Below are positions 31,801-43,612 of a stretch of DNA of 64,000 nucleotides, in pieces (position 1 is the first letter of the stretch; each line of letters opens with the position of its first letter). The position numbers and the translations under genes are program-made. Source of the stretch: Aplidium turbinatum (Eukaryota; Chordata; Ascidiacea; Aplousobranchia; Polyclinidae); NCBI GenBank assembly GCA_918807975.1, contig OU964918.1, positions 30,116,477 through 30,180,476 of the forward strand, written 5' to 3'. A model generated the notes under the pieces. That model was given only the letters and a program-made list of their open reading frames with translations. It searched no databases and had not been told where the DNA came from.

Positions 31801-34800
31801 GAAGTATAATGCAGATAGGCCAATTAGCCACAATTTTCCAGTAACATTTTCAAGTACCTGTATACTGTATAGACTGTTGTGTGAAACCATCTGCATTGAT
31901 TGATGGGAAAATAATCTATTCATGGAGTGAAAATGCCTTTTGAGAAACTTAATTCTAACAGGTTTGAATAAATAAATTACAGGTAAGACAAAGGGGTGAG
32001 CCAATTAGTGTAATATTGCAGTTTCCAATATTTTGTATAGCTTACGTTGTAGCTTAAGTTAGTTTGGCCAGTAAAATATGAAGTCTTTAAAATCAGTGAC
32101 TTTATTATGCTACTGGAAAGTAGGCCTATCAGTCGAGCAATCATGGAAAATTTAGAATAGGCCTATTTGTAATATTGTACATTTTTGATAGCCTACATTG
32201 GTGGGTCCTTTTGTGGAGATTTTTTACAGGAAACAACTTTTTTTAAGACAAACAAGTTACCCCGTCTTGAAAATCAGTGCATCCCGCAAAACAAGATGAA
32301 AAATAAGTCACTCCGTCAGAGCCGCATACGGGTTTGTAGACATCGGTTGTGCACTGGCAATGCTGATTGCATTGGGATTTAAAGTTGGTCGAAGATAACC
32401 CATTTCGATCAGTGTATGGAACTGTTGCCCCGGCAAATGCTAAAGAAATGATCAATTAGCCAATAGTTTAGTTTGTACAAAAAACGTATTAACCTGTTTA
32501 TGACGGCAACTAGTCCGACCATTTATAGTTACCACGTTTTCAAAACATTTTATATGGTTTTGTTTTCATAGAAAAAAAAGAGAAAAACTTAAGTCAAAAT
32601 ACAATTCGAGCTACTGACTTACCATTACCAGAGCAACTATGAAAGTAACCAAATGCACACAGGAGTGCTGCTACTGCGCTGGCAATACACAACATCATCA
32701 TTCCTCTGATAGTTAGTTCGGCTTTGGAAACTATGATTCCCCCCACCACGTATCCTAGTGACCCTCCTATAATGACCACGATCCCTGAAATGAATTCGCT
32801 TTGTTAAACGGTTAACCATGAGAAATACTTAAAAATGAAATGCAAATGGTGACACCTTTGTTTTGTGGAGTTTCCAGATTCCACACTAAAAAAGTTGAAT
32901 AGCCCAAATCTCAAAGAAAAGCTCATATACAAAATATATGACCAATCACCACAGTCCACAGTTCAGTCATTTAATATGTGTTGAAATTTTAGATTAAAAG
33001 CAAGTTTAAACAAGTAGCATATTTTATTTTATGACTATCCGAAAGATTTCTTTTTCGACATTCGCCTGTGAAATAATCTTTATTTTTCTAATTGTCTTAC
33101 CACGTCAAAGACATTGTTTGCACAAGAAAATGTAGCATTTTTCATGCGCCAAATGTGGGGACTGAGAAAACATGATGGACATTGGACAATCGACTTTCAA
33201 ATATCGCTTTGAAATAATGAATTAACCACTAGTTAAAACGTTAAGCTTAGGCTATTTTTGTTAACATTGCTTGCTCAGTGCATTAAGGATTGTCTAGTAG
33301 CCTAGTTGCATGATATTTTGCAATCTTTAGTAGGAAAAGAAAGTATAGCTATTAGAATCAACCAATCATATCAAAGAAATTTTATATTTTAAGATAATCG
33401 CCTCCTTTTTCTTTGAATGTTTGAGGATACTGTGGAATCTGTCTAAGAAAAAATTTTGGTTCTATCTCATCACGCTTATTTTGACACATTGTGTTTTCAT
33501 ATACATACAAGATTTATCCTAGGCTTACTCACCAAGATAGTAAGCAGCTTCTGTAGCTGTTACTGAAAAGACTGATTCAATATATTTTGGAGTGAAAGCC
33601 GCAAACCCAGACGTGAGACCAAAGTCGAGAGCGTTTGCTAAGGACACGAATAAAAATGCCGGGTTGCGAAGAAGAACTAAAACAGATTTGGGAAGGTCTT
33701 TCAATCTGTAATAAAACAATAAAGAATGGCATCAGCCAAATTCGAAGATGTCTTGAGTAAAAAAGAATGACCATAAAATTATTTGCTTAACCTTAGAATG
33801 GTTTTACTATAAAATAAAACTGCGGAATAGCAACCGTAGAGTGTACGAACAATGCAGGCCTAGACGATGATTAAAATGTCTTCGATTAGGGAGCAGAAAT
33901 AATGATAGGGTGATATTTTGACACTTTATTTCATTCTGGATGAAATAAAACAAATAATTTTCTATTTTTCTACTTACGTTTTTCCAAAATTAATATCTTT
34001 TTCAACAACTCTAACCATAACATCCTGATGCATTTCGTTAGATCGATTTAAGCGGATTTCTTGAGTGTTAGGCATATTACGTGGTAGCATCAAAACAGGT
34101 ACTGAAAGGGAAAATATAAATGCTGTAAAATAAAACTAATTACAGTCCTATGTAAGTTGACCTGCTGAAACTTTTGTTAAATATGTTATTTGGTGTGCCC
34201 GGAACATACACTGAAGAAACACCACTGCGCTCAACATTGCATTCTTAACGTAGCTTACCTTCAAATGAAAATAAGAAGTTTTTTTTTTCAGTTTAATTCA
34301 ATTTAATTTATTTGTCTGTGTCGGAATACAAATGAAACGATGTGGCTAAAATATAAAAAGAAAACCGACAAAACGAAAAACTGGCAAAACCACAATGATG
34401 AAAAACTAACATAATAATGACGTGACCTATAAGGTGTATAAAGCAAGTTTGACACGACCACCAAACAAAAAAAAGCTTCACTGAAGTTGAAACAGTTTGT
34501 GATGTGGGTCGTCCGTCAGCGATAGGCTACCGATGCAAGACATTCACATTTGCTGAGTACGAAATTGACTTTGATAAATATGTTATGGTGATAAGCAACG
34601 CAGTATACCAAAACGTAAAAAATCCACAAAACTCACCGCTCAAAATCAAAAGAATTATTCCACACACTAAAAAGCCAATCCACCAAGCCCCGATCCAAGA
34701 TGGATCATCATTGGTTATTCCTGGCCTGTGAAGTAATGAGATCGTTTAAGTTCTTTGATTCTGCTTCTTTTGCCCAAACATCACAATTATTAACTTAACA

Positions 34801-37740
34801 AAAGTTTTAACGCTAATTTCGATGTTTAGACACAAAATGATAATTTTGGTTGAAGATTCATTCAAGTTTCAACGCTAGAATGAAAATATAAAACGAAAAA
34901 ATCAAATTAAATGTCGTTATGAGAAATAGGCTGCTAAGAAGGATTAACTGGATTCAATTTGTGGCAAACAGAAAAGACAAATACAGTATTTCTAATCTTG
35001 CTGTAATGATAACTTAAAAATCCAGTTGTTGTGTATTCATGAAAATTAAAGCTAAAGTCAAACACGCATTATTTAAATACTTACGTTTCTCCTATCTCGG
35101 TGTAAACTTTTAGAGAAAATCCTCCAATGAGATAGCCAGAAGCAGGACCCAGTGCCGCAGCGATAGAGAAGTAGATTCCTGCAGGAAACGTACAAAGTCA
35201 AACAAATCTCGAAAAAACAAAACGATGTCAAATTTGGAAACCTTGAAAAGCCATTTTAATTTTTAAGCAATAAGAAAAAAAATAAAAAGTTGCTATTGAT
35301 ATTACAATTTTTATGAAATTGTTATTCTATCATTGTATTGTAACTTCCACAGATCTGAATTTTCACACTTTGATAGGAAAAGGTGAGGTACCAACTACGA
35401 ACCATGGTAGAGCGATGAAAACTTTTTTTCCACGTTTTCATCCAAGTAAGTCATTCCCAACGTATAAAGTGCAGAGGTGCCTATCCCGTTTAAACAGTGA
35501 GCGAAAATAAAAAGGTATCTGTCGAAGAAGATTTATATCTTGTAGATTATTCTTTTCATTACATTTCTGCCATAAAGACAATTATACGTCGAGACTGATT
35601 AGATGGTATTTCTAACTTCGAAAACTGTTTATTTCTATTTTTTGTGCAAACAATTATTGTAGCCTGTATTGTTATTTTGCATTCATCAAATGCTGGCATT
35701 TGCACAACAATCTAACCTCTTAGTGTTATGTATTAAGTAAGAATCGATTTCGCTATAGTAATAGCATCTTCAGCTAGCACATGTAAAAAAGAAAATTTGA
35801 AAATACGTAAAACGAACAAATAAAGCAAACTCCGATATTATCAACATGCATAAAAGTCTATTTTAAATAGATGGTTACATAAAATTAAAATCAAAACCTG
35901 CAAGCCTAAATCTTAAACTGGTGTTCTGCCACGATTTTCAACACTATACTGGTACAAAATTCAAGAACACATGAACATTATCATCCATCAAGTAAATTAC
36001 AATCGTTCAACCAGACGAATACAAAGAAAAACGCAATTTAGATTACAGTCCACTGCCATAAGTTTACATTGATATAACGCCAAAAATAATACAGTGTGAA
36101 TAGGCATGGTTGAATAATCTACACTACAGGGGTCGGAGGTTGCTGATGACATGGGAATGTATGATTGATTGACAATAATTCTCATGATTAGATACTTTGA
36201 CAAATTAAAGTTCTATTTTGAAATGAAATTTGAAGTGTCGTTTACTTAAATTCTCACTTGAACGAGTTAATGTTGGTTTGCTCTGTTCCTCCAGTAGAGT
36301 TGGCAGCGCACATCACGTAAGAATCCTCTTCTATTGAAATAAACGTGTAAGGATCGGAGATGAAGTGCGGCAGGGAAAAGGTGATGCAACCGACCCCCAT
36401 TATAATCATTCCCCATCCAACCCAAAGAGGCTTCAAACCTCTCCCTCCAACAAAGGTAATCAAAGGTATAACGATACAAGAGGCAATATTGTAAGAACTG
36501 ATAATGAGACCCGACTCTGCGCTGCTGAGGCCGAATCTGAAAACGTATAGAAGACATGCAATGAATAAATGGTTGTTAAAGCTACAGCGTATAAAACTCA
36601 AACACTATTAACAAGTAGAAATGTAGATAAGTATAAAAGGATGTGATAATTTGTTTCACCCATGCTTAAGCTGATGGAAAACCAAAAAAGTTGATTGTTA
36701 TGATGCTTCAGAAATTTACAATATGTTCCTGACAGAAATCTGTCTAACTTAATTTGAAAATCAAGATTTCAAGTGACGTTATTCACTTAAAACTTGTTCA
36801 GTTTTAAGTGCCAATAGCCAATATCTTTGACTGTTTCTTGGCACTTTAGTTTCTGGGTCACAATTCGAAAGAATACCGACTGTTGTAAACCTTTAGACGG
36901 TCTAAAAATGCAGCCATGCAGGTAAACTGTGAGAAAATAATATAATTATTCAATAAGTAAATATTGCAAAACGCAAGAACAATGCAAACAAAACAAGGCA
37001 AAATCCTAGACATATACAAAATCTCGTCCGCAGACGTTGAATCAGTGTAAGAAGCGATTGATTTTCTGTCTTGTTACACGGACCTTTTTTCCAGAGTCGT
37101 CACCACAACATTGACCAATCCTGATACGATGAAACCTTGAAGAAATCCCAAGCAACTCAAAAACGTCAGCGCCCACTGCGGCTTGGCAAAACGTTGAAGA
37201 CACGTCACTGGATATCTGAAAAAAAAATTCATTGATAAATTAAAAAATTAACATTTGCTTTCCAGTGCTGAACAAAGATTTTACTGTGATGATAATCAAT
37301 TTGATAAAAACAATTCAAGTGAAAAAATGATTTTCAATGTAACTTGGTAATTTGTTTTTATCCAAAACCGATATGATTGCATGCTTCCTGGTAGTAGTAA
37401 CTTAGTTTTGTATGACATTCCCACACTTGACGCTCTTTGTTTTAACTCGTTTTCGAATCAAGTTAAATTGTGTTGAAACCATCGGGTAGTGCAATCTATT
37501 CAAATGATCAACAGTTTGCTTGCTCTTTTACAAATTGGAATAATTGGTGTGTTTTGGTTGCCTCATTGATTGAGGGTGGTGGCAGCCTGCTTCCTAATCG
37601 CTAGATACTGTTCTATTGTGTGATGATCGTCATCCAGTTGAGCTTACCCGGGATATGAGTGTGTAATACTGGTACATTTAAAAAATAAATTTCTTACAGC
37701 TTAAGACTTCCGTTCAACCTACTCACTTCAGATAACACAT
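28895..37740 (-). CDS. SLCO4: Organic-anion transporter, SLCO/OATP4-like, 14 coding exons
   Basis: Plasma-membrane carrier for organic anions such as hormone conjugates and bile-acid-like compounds. Exons in transcript order: 37727-37740, 37084-37215, 36258-36536, 35403-35518, 35085-35178, 34637-34725, 33978-34101, 33533-33705, 32623-32784, 32261-32439, 31643-31798, 30216-30269, 29800-29970, 28895-29011. All internal boundaries are AG/GT and every phase matches, giving an uninterrupted 619-residue product, near the usual 640-720. First transmembrane segment about residues 20-40. Family marks: SSAESGLIISSYNIAS, GIGTSALYTLGMTYLDENV (about 150-170), the signature DPSWIGAWWIGFL (about 216-228), NFGKTLKDLPKSV as in OATP4A, an extracellular Kazal-like domain (about 419-465, with CQCTTDVYKPVCGSDG), YTNCSCI and RSFAVGMK. 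The nearest human relatives by eye are SLCO4A1/4C1. The first exon is the least certain: it rests on an ATG, 14 bases and a strong GTGAGT donor. An alternative is listed at 42030. Introns hold a hAT-like element and a SINE. Confidence 0.9.
29311..29615 (+). repeat. SINE family A, fullest uninterrupted copy, in an SLCO4 intron
   Basis: A tRNA-like head (GCCCGATAGCTGTTGG) is followed by TGCGCTTGAGCAACACATTT and a body with AACAGTACTTCAACAACCGG. Next come AGCCTCTGCAAGTATGCGAA and a 3' end with AAAGATTCAAAACC. Related copies are at 20835-20925, 21690-21885, 45271-45417 plus 47220-47395, and 49220-49465. It lies in the last intron of the transporter, antisense to it. Confidence 0.75.
30049..30075. 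repeat. Palindromic tandem repeat of TGTACAC/ACTGTACA
   Basis: A short run of about three GTACACT/ACAGTGTAC words in an intron of the transporter gene. Any frame across it is meaningless. Confidence 0.6.
30471..31492 (+). mobile_element. Non-autonomous hAT-like element, 1 kb, in an SLCO4 intron
   Basis: It begins CAGGGCCGTGTTAATCG and ends CTCATACAGCCCTG. The right half aligns with 22010-22484. Flanking octamers (GGCCTAGT, AGCCTACC) match at five of eight, suggesting an old insertion. It occupies most of the intron between the exons at 31643-31798 and 30216-30269. No coding capacity was recognised. Confidence 0.65.
32261..32439 (-). CDS. SLCO4: Kazal-like domain exon of the SLCO4-like gene
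   Basis: This exon encodes most of the large extracellular loop between transmembrane segments 9 and 10. Cysteines appear as CNQHCQC, then KPVCGSDG, SSCFAGC. The next exon completes the domain with YTNCSCI and later GKCVNSDCGG. The disulfide-rich Kazal-like module is shared by all OATPs and is needed for surface expression in the studied members. The exon starts in phase 2 and ends in phase 0 at a GTAACT donor, and the following exon begins in phase 0. Confidence 0.9.
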
Positions 37741-39029
37741 CTGTAGGACTACAGAGGTCAACAGAGGTAGTTGCCAAAGGTCTTTGTGACAACCAAGTTA
37801 TTGTCATTTTGATTTGTTGCCGACCAATTTTGTAAAAACTCGTAAATCGAGTCACCGCAGAATTATGAGATTTCACTTCAAGCGTTTATCACGCAGGTGA
37901 CAAAAAGTTCATTGAGAAAATTGAAATTAAAAGTATAAAATTATGGGCTATTAAGTGATGGGTGTGATTTAATTTTTGAGGTTAATTGAACGGAAATGGT
38001 TTATTACTCTCTCATGTAGGCTATAGTTGTGTAAAATACAAAAAATGAAGACTTGTCATATGAATATTTTCCCACATTAAAACGGTCAGTTTATGTGCAC
38101 CAAAATGCGTTTTAATTTGTGTAGCGTTGATTCAGTTTGTGGTTTTGCGGCAGCTTATTTTATGGGACACTAAACCAAAATGTTCGTTTTCTTCGCTTTG
38201 AATACTTTAAAAGCGCGTTGACAGTTACCTTGCTTTATATCACATAACCATGACCAACACAACAAATAAAAACAAAAAATTAGTGTGATCCTTCAAGATA
38301 TTCTTCATTGGTCGATTGGTTTTCTTATCACGAAAACGAAACTAAAAACTTTATCAGCTCCATTGATGACTCTTCTTTGAGGCTTTTAACTACGAAAACA
38401 CTTCAGAATTTTTAATGTCGAAGAAATTCAATCAGTTTTGGCGAAAACCGTCGACAATTATCAATTGAAGTGGACTTTGTCTGAGTGCAAAAAGATTCGT
38501 TTCATATAGATCATCCACGCATGATTTACTTCAATGCAAAGTGTAAAAGATTTTGGCAAATGAAGCAATATTGTGTGTAGGGAGCGTAGTACATCGTAAT
38601 ATGACTGACTTGCTGCATGTGTTTATTGTAAAAACTTGTTCAAAAAATGTGCTCCTAAGAGAAATAGGATTAGACACAAACTTTCATGTCAAAAACTTTG
38701 AATTGCAAGCGATATCTTAGTGAATAAAAAAATAACAGTTATCCTCTCAAGTACATGTAGCTCCACACAAAGTGAAATTTACACTGTTATTTCTTTATTC
38801 ACTTGTTGATTTATGCATATTAGTTTGTATCCTCTGTGGATCCTTTTCTTGTATCATGGGCCAATCCTATAGATGTTTGCTGGTACACCCCTTCATTTTT
38901 TGATATGTTAGTGGTCTAGGTTTGGTCTTTTGCATTTCTCATTAATTTGAATACAATATAAACGTAGTAAAGTTCCACGAAGTTGATATTGAATTCATTG
39001 TAATTGCCGTGGTGTGACAAGTCTGAATT

Positions 39030-39191
39030 AAAAATGAGTTTAATTACTAAAAATTATCGGATGTGATAATGAAGTATTGAAGTTTACGTATTAAATTATA
39101 TACATATACATGTACATGTATATAATTTAATATGTATACGTCAATACTTCATAATCATATCCGAAAATTTTTAGTAATTAAACTCATTTTT
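39030..39191. repeat. AT-rich palindrome, 160 bp
   Basis: Left arm AAAAATGAGTTTAATTACTA and onward is mirrored by the right arm ending TAGTAATTAAACTCATTTTT. The arms are near-perfect over about 80 bases each, with the centre at TACATGTACATGTA. It is most likely a foldback MITE. No target duplication was resolved. Confidence 0.8.
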
Positions 39192-39206
39192 ACATCAATA
39201 TATTAT

Positions 39207-39320
39207 TAAGCAAAAAGGGTTTTAAAAAAGGTTTTCAAAAAGGTTTTCAAAAAGGGTTTTAAGAACCTTTTTGCTTGGCATTGAGCACTTTTTGTAGTAT
39301 TAATAGTTTTCATTGTTTCA
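39207..39320 (-). repeat. Short AAAAAGGTTTT repeats plus Penelope-like 3' fragment
   Basis: About four units of AAAAAGGTTTTC run from 39215 to 39262. They are followed by GGCATTGAGCACTTTTTGTA and ATTAATAGTTTTCATTG, which match the extreme 3' end of the Penelope-like element (12546-12590) in inverted orientation. An (ATT)-rich run follows to about 39390. Confidence 0.6.
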
Positions 39321-42029
39321 ATATATTATTATATATCTATATATTATTATAATATTATTATTATTTTATATTAATAATGTATATTAAATTAAATGAAACT
39401 ACTATTCATTATTGCTGCATGATTTTTGAGCTGATTTTATTCAATGGATTTTTTGCTGTGTGCCTGCATGAACTTGTGGACGGTGGAAGTGTGATACCGT
39501 CTCGATTTTAACGGCGTAAAGTAGATAAACTTATTTTGTTTTTCCTGATGTACGGAATGCATTTTTACGCAAAAACAAAACTTCAAAAATTCTTAACAAG
39601 TCAGCCTAGGCAACAAAACTGACAGGAGTTTTTAGTGAAACAAGGTCAACGTCCAATTTCAAATGTTTCAGACATCTCAAACGGAATGGTGAAAAACAAC
39701 ACTATATCTAGTTGTTTCATGGTTGAAGCCAATGCTTTCTTGTTCGGGGACAAAGATTCAATAAACCATTGTAGTAAATTGTAATTCTGAAATCATAACT
39801 TTAAGTTATTTGATCAACTTGTAGCGGCACCAGTCGCACTCTGTTACTATCAAGCTATACGCAATACGGTTCACACGGATAGAGATAAAAATAACGCTGC
39901 TTGAGAACGTCGTTTTAACGAAAAAGGTTATTTAAGACCAGTCTGTTGATTACGTCATGCCCGTGCATGTCAAGAAAGTTTTTGAAGTTACAACAAGTGT
40001 ATCTGGCTCATAAGATATATTAATTGACCAAACATTAGTAACAATTCTGCCGTAGTGTCGTGTGCGAGACTCTGGTCTTTTCCACACAAAAATGCCAATG
40101 AAATAATTTATTTGATCGCTTTTGATGATATCTTTAAAAGTGTTGGTAACTTATAGTTTTGAAAGAATTTGATTACAAAAATCTTTCAATTAGTAGTATT
40201 AGGAGTAATATATCAAACAAAAAAAATTAGTAACCGGAAGCAAAAAGAGACACCGTAAAAATATAAAAACTCTTCTTTGAGTGGTCATGAGTATAAAATT
40301 TATTGGGATTTGGCACCATAGGCACGTCGTGCTTATCGCAAGTGCTTTCTTCTGTGAAAACACAACGACTGTCTTACAGAAACTGCAAATGTAATAACCA
40401 AAATAAACGTTATTAATACGTCCAGCAATATTTGCCAAGTTTTAATGAAGTCTAGAAAGTTCTGTCTGAATCCAAGATTCATCACCAATAATGTCATCAC
40501 TATTTGTATTTTTCTTGCGTTGCAACATCAGACAACATTGCATTCAAGTCTCACATGGAATTAAAATTACTTTTCCATGATCCTTCGTGGAAAAGTAGGT
40601 CATAAATGCTTTTTGTGTTGACGAATTTGCCAATTCATATTTGGGGAGTCTTGAAAAATGGAAGAAATAGTCATTTGAAATAATTGCAATTACAGTTAAC
40701 GATTATTGCTGGAGCGTCAAGTCTTTGTGCAAAATTATGTTCGACATTGCAATTATCAGACTGACAAAAATTGTCCGTTTTTAACTCCTTTTAAGGTGAT
40801 CGATCGACACAAAATTACATCATAGGAAAAAGGTTTGGAAAAGCATGAAAGCGTAAATGTACTTCCGATTTGTCCGTACAGTAGCTATAACAAGGGCAGT
40901 TTAGAGAATAACTTGGGCCCGTACCAATGACAATTTCGGGTTCCAAATCCAGACACTTTTGAGAAAAACGCACCGAATCAAACAAACACAAGGTGGTTTC
41001 CTCAAGCTTCCGGGCACCTTGAAATGCTTACAGCCCTTAAAATCACCTCTGACCCTGGTCAAAAAGTACCTTCTGAACTCCAGTGTTTACGTTACTGTAC
41101 ACACAACTTATCAGTCTATTTCATACTCAAACACATAATATGCACAGTTGCACACCTTAGACAAAATCATAAGCTAACGTATAACCGCTTTGGAGAGATA
41201 AAAAGATCGCAAATTATTATTACGAGTATTGCCATTGTTGCATTTAAAACGTGCTTCAAAATTGCCAGCAACTACACTACTATTGTGTAATACCGATTGC
41301 TCCTGGTTAACGCAAGCCCAAGTCCCGTTTCATCACCAACCAGATTAGCAATGATCGATAAGGCAAGCGAAATGACCTTTGGTTTACCAAGGAAATGCAT
41401 GTTGGAATTAACGAGACTCTGTCTTCTGAAAGGCCACCTTCCCACTATTGATGGCTTTTCGTACTTTTGGTATGTATGGTATTAATTAAAACTGAAATTG
41501 TTTAAAGCAGTTGAATCACACGTTCTTGTAAATACAACACACGCAGTGCATTTCGCTGCAGTGAAAAGACGTCTCCAGTCTTTCGAAATATTTGTAATTA
41601 TTTCAGAAGCTCTTTCATTTTAATCGTTACCGCAAAAGTCATATCCACTTAAGTAAAATAAAATAATTCATCAACAGACTGGGCAAAACTACAAACGTTG
41701 GCGAAGATACGAGTAATTCAAAAACGTTAAATTCGCGACCCATCGCACTTGGGTTGTTTTACTCATCTGTTGTTAGATTACGCATATTCTTCATAAACAC
41801 TGGAAAGTGAATTGCATCTGTGGTATAGTTCGTTTGCACGTAGTCTTGTGGTTCTATTTCAAGCCGTGTGATATCGGTGCTTTTGATTGTTGCCACAACA
41901 GGTCGAAATTGCAAAACCAGTAAAACTCATGTTTCACATTTGTCACAATATACATCAATGAGAATTTTGATATTTAAAAAAGAGAATCACAAAAACTACT
42001 TTGATAAAAAAATTAATTAAAAATCCAAC

Positions 42030-42130
42030 CTCTTTCTCTTTGGACAACATCCGTAGTTAACATGGCAACCACACGTCTCTTCCAAGTCAATAACGTCTTC
42101 CACGAACTCTTGATCTTGAGGTGTTTCCAT
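42030..42130 (-). CDS. Possible alternative first exon of the SLCO4-like gene
   Basis: An ATG at 42130 opens METPQDQEFVEDVIDLEE, then TCGCHVNYGCCPKRKR. The sequence is acidic, then cysteine-rich, then basic, as is common for cytoplasmic N-termini before a first membrane helix. A GT after 42030 leaves phase 2, which would join in frame to the exon at 37215 and read KRKR-YPVTCLQRF. The product would have 648 residues. The donor (GTTGGA) is weak and the intron would be 4.8 kb, so this is a proposal. If unspliced the frame stops after three more residues. Confidence 0.3.
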
Positions 42131-43257
42131 TGTTATTTTAAAAATTTTATTTCGAAAATTTGAATTAATAAAATTTGAATTAATTTCTGCAAAAAGCAAA
42201 AATATTAATATAAACTTGATTTAATAAACCTTTGCTGTGACTTTTAAAATGGCCTCATGTCGTTTGAAAATTACTTCACTGTTTTCTGTTCCACACACAA
42301 AATGTGAAAGTTTTATTCCGATGTAAGCTACCTTTTGTAAAAAATTTAATTTACTTTGCCTTTTTCTTCAGACGACTAATAAATTGCCATCGATGGCATG
42401 TTACTCTCTCTCTCTTGCATCATGAACGCAACATTCCTTTTTTTAAGATTTGTAACAGCATGTCTGAAAGGAAGCGGTTTCTTATTTATCTATAAGCTAG
42501 TAAACAAGTTTTTCCTGTAGATAATAATCAACGTGAAACAGCAAACTAAATAAGTGATTAAACATTGTTTTCATGACGCGTGCAGGCAGACACCCTTCAC
42601 TCGAATGGAGCCGAATGAATGGACTAGCAAAAGAGACGCGACATTACGAGTACAACATCGAACAACGTCACGCCTTCAATCAAACGTCACATTTTATGTT
42701 AGCTTTAGCTTGCTACCACGCAACCGATTGCCGTCCAATACTCCTGTCCCATTTTCAACATGATTTATTACATTTTTGTTTATTTTAGTTTTAAATTGTA
42801 CACATGTTAATAGTTTGTTGCCAAGATTTGCAAGTCTAAACTTATATCAGATCCTGTACCAGGAAGCCATGTACATTTGTACAATTATCATGTTTCTGAA
42901 CGAAGATGATTTTTTAACGAATAATCAGCGATCCAATTTGTTTATGATGCGTTGGGCTGCAGGTAAACCCGGCAAAATAAAATAACTGGAGGCAATCGAG
43001 GCATGTAAGAACGTTGGACGTATCACAACCACAGCATTATTTGTCGAACCAACAGGCGAAGGAAATGAAAGCTTTTTTGAATACAACGATAAAACTAAAA
43101 TCACCAAGAAAAAAGTTTAATGTTAAAATAGTATATAACGACAACACCCAAAAACCGCACGGTATTTAACATAATACACTAAAGCGAAAAAAATAAACTA
43201 TAAATTACCAAGGTTTTTGGCCATACACATGTTAGCCCTTATCAAGTAAAGACATCA
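42131..43257. other. Anonymous stretch
   Basis: A CT microsatellite (about 42403-42417) and several short frames without known content. Confidence 0.4.
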
Positions 43258-43330
43258 CTGATCTACTCATGCGTGAATTCTGTTACGGATGGAGGCGTGC
43301 GTTCGAATCCCACTTCTGACACCACTGCTA
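43258..43330 (+). repeat. tRNA-like remnant
   Basis: GTTCGAATCCCACTTCTGAC resembles a B box and the 3' half of a tRNA. The A box region is weak. It is probably a SINE head. Confidence 0.35.
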
Positions 43331-43411
43331 CGCTTGTATGCACTGCAGAATAGCTATAGAAACTCACAAACGTAAAGGAATTGAAAAGACGTCTTAACGC
43401 AAGTATGTTCG

Positions 43412-43612
43412 CTGCATAGCCGAGTGGTGAGTGCTCTGGAACGGCAATCGAAAGGGCGCCGGTTCGACACCGCTCAAGAGCATGCGGCTGTGTCTTTGGT
43501 AGGACACTTAAAGGCATGCCTGAAGGCGGACACAAAGATTGGCTTCCTTGCCTTCCCGTCCACTTAATCTAAATCTTCAACCACCGGGTGTAAGCCTGGA
43601 CACGACAAACAA
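43412..43612 (+). repeat. tRNA-derived SINE, family B
   Basis: A box GCATAGCCGAGTGGTGAG and B box CCGGTTCGACACCGCTC lie at tRNA spacing. They are followed by a body with GAGCATGCGGCTGTGTCT and CACTTAAAGGCATG. The copy at about 58313-58445 (minus) shares the head and first body segment, and a decayed copy is at 51048-51145. Confidence 0.75.

Larger units (their letters stand above)
37741..42029. other. Upstream region of the transporter gene, mostly anonymous
   Basis: No gene was recognised. The region holds the AT palindrome (39030-39191) and the repeat cluster at 39207-39320. If the alternative first exon at 42030 is real, this is its first intron; otherwise it includes the promoter. Confidence 0.4.

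Noticed and set aside
37694-37876. 60-codon minus-strand frame as the first exon of SLCO4
   Set aside because: Its frame ends in phase 0 at the GTGAGT donor and does not join in frame to the next exon; the short ATG frame using the same donor does.
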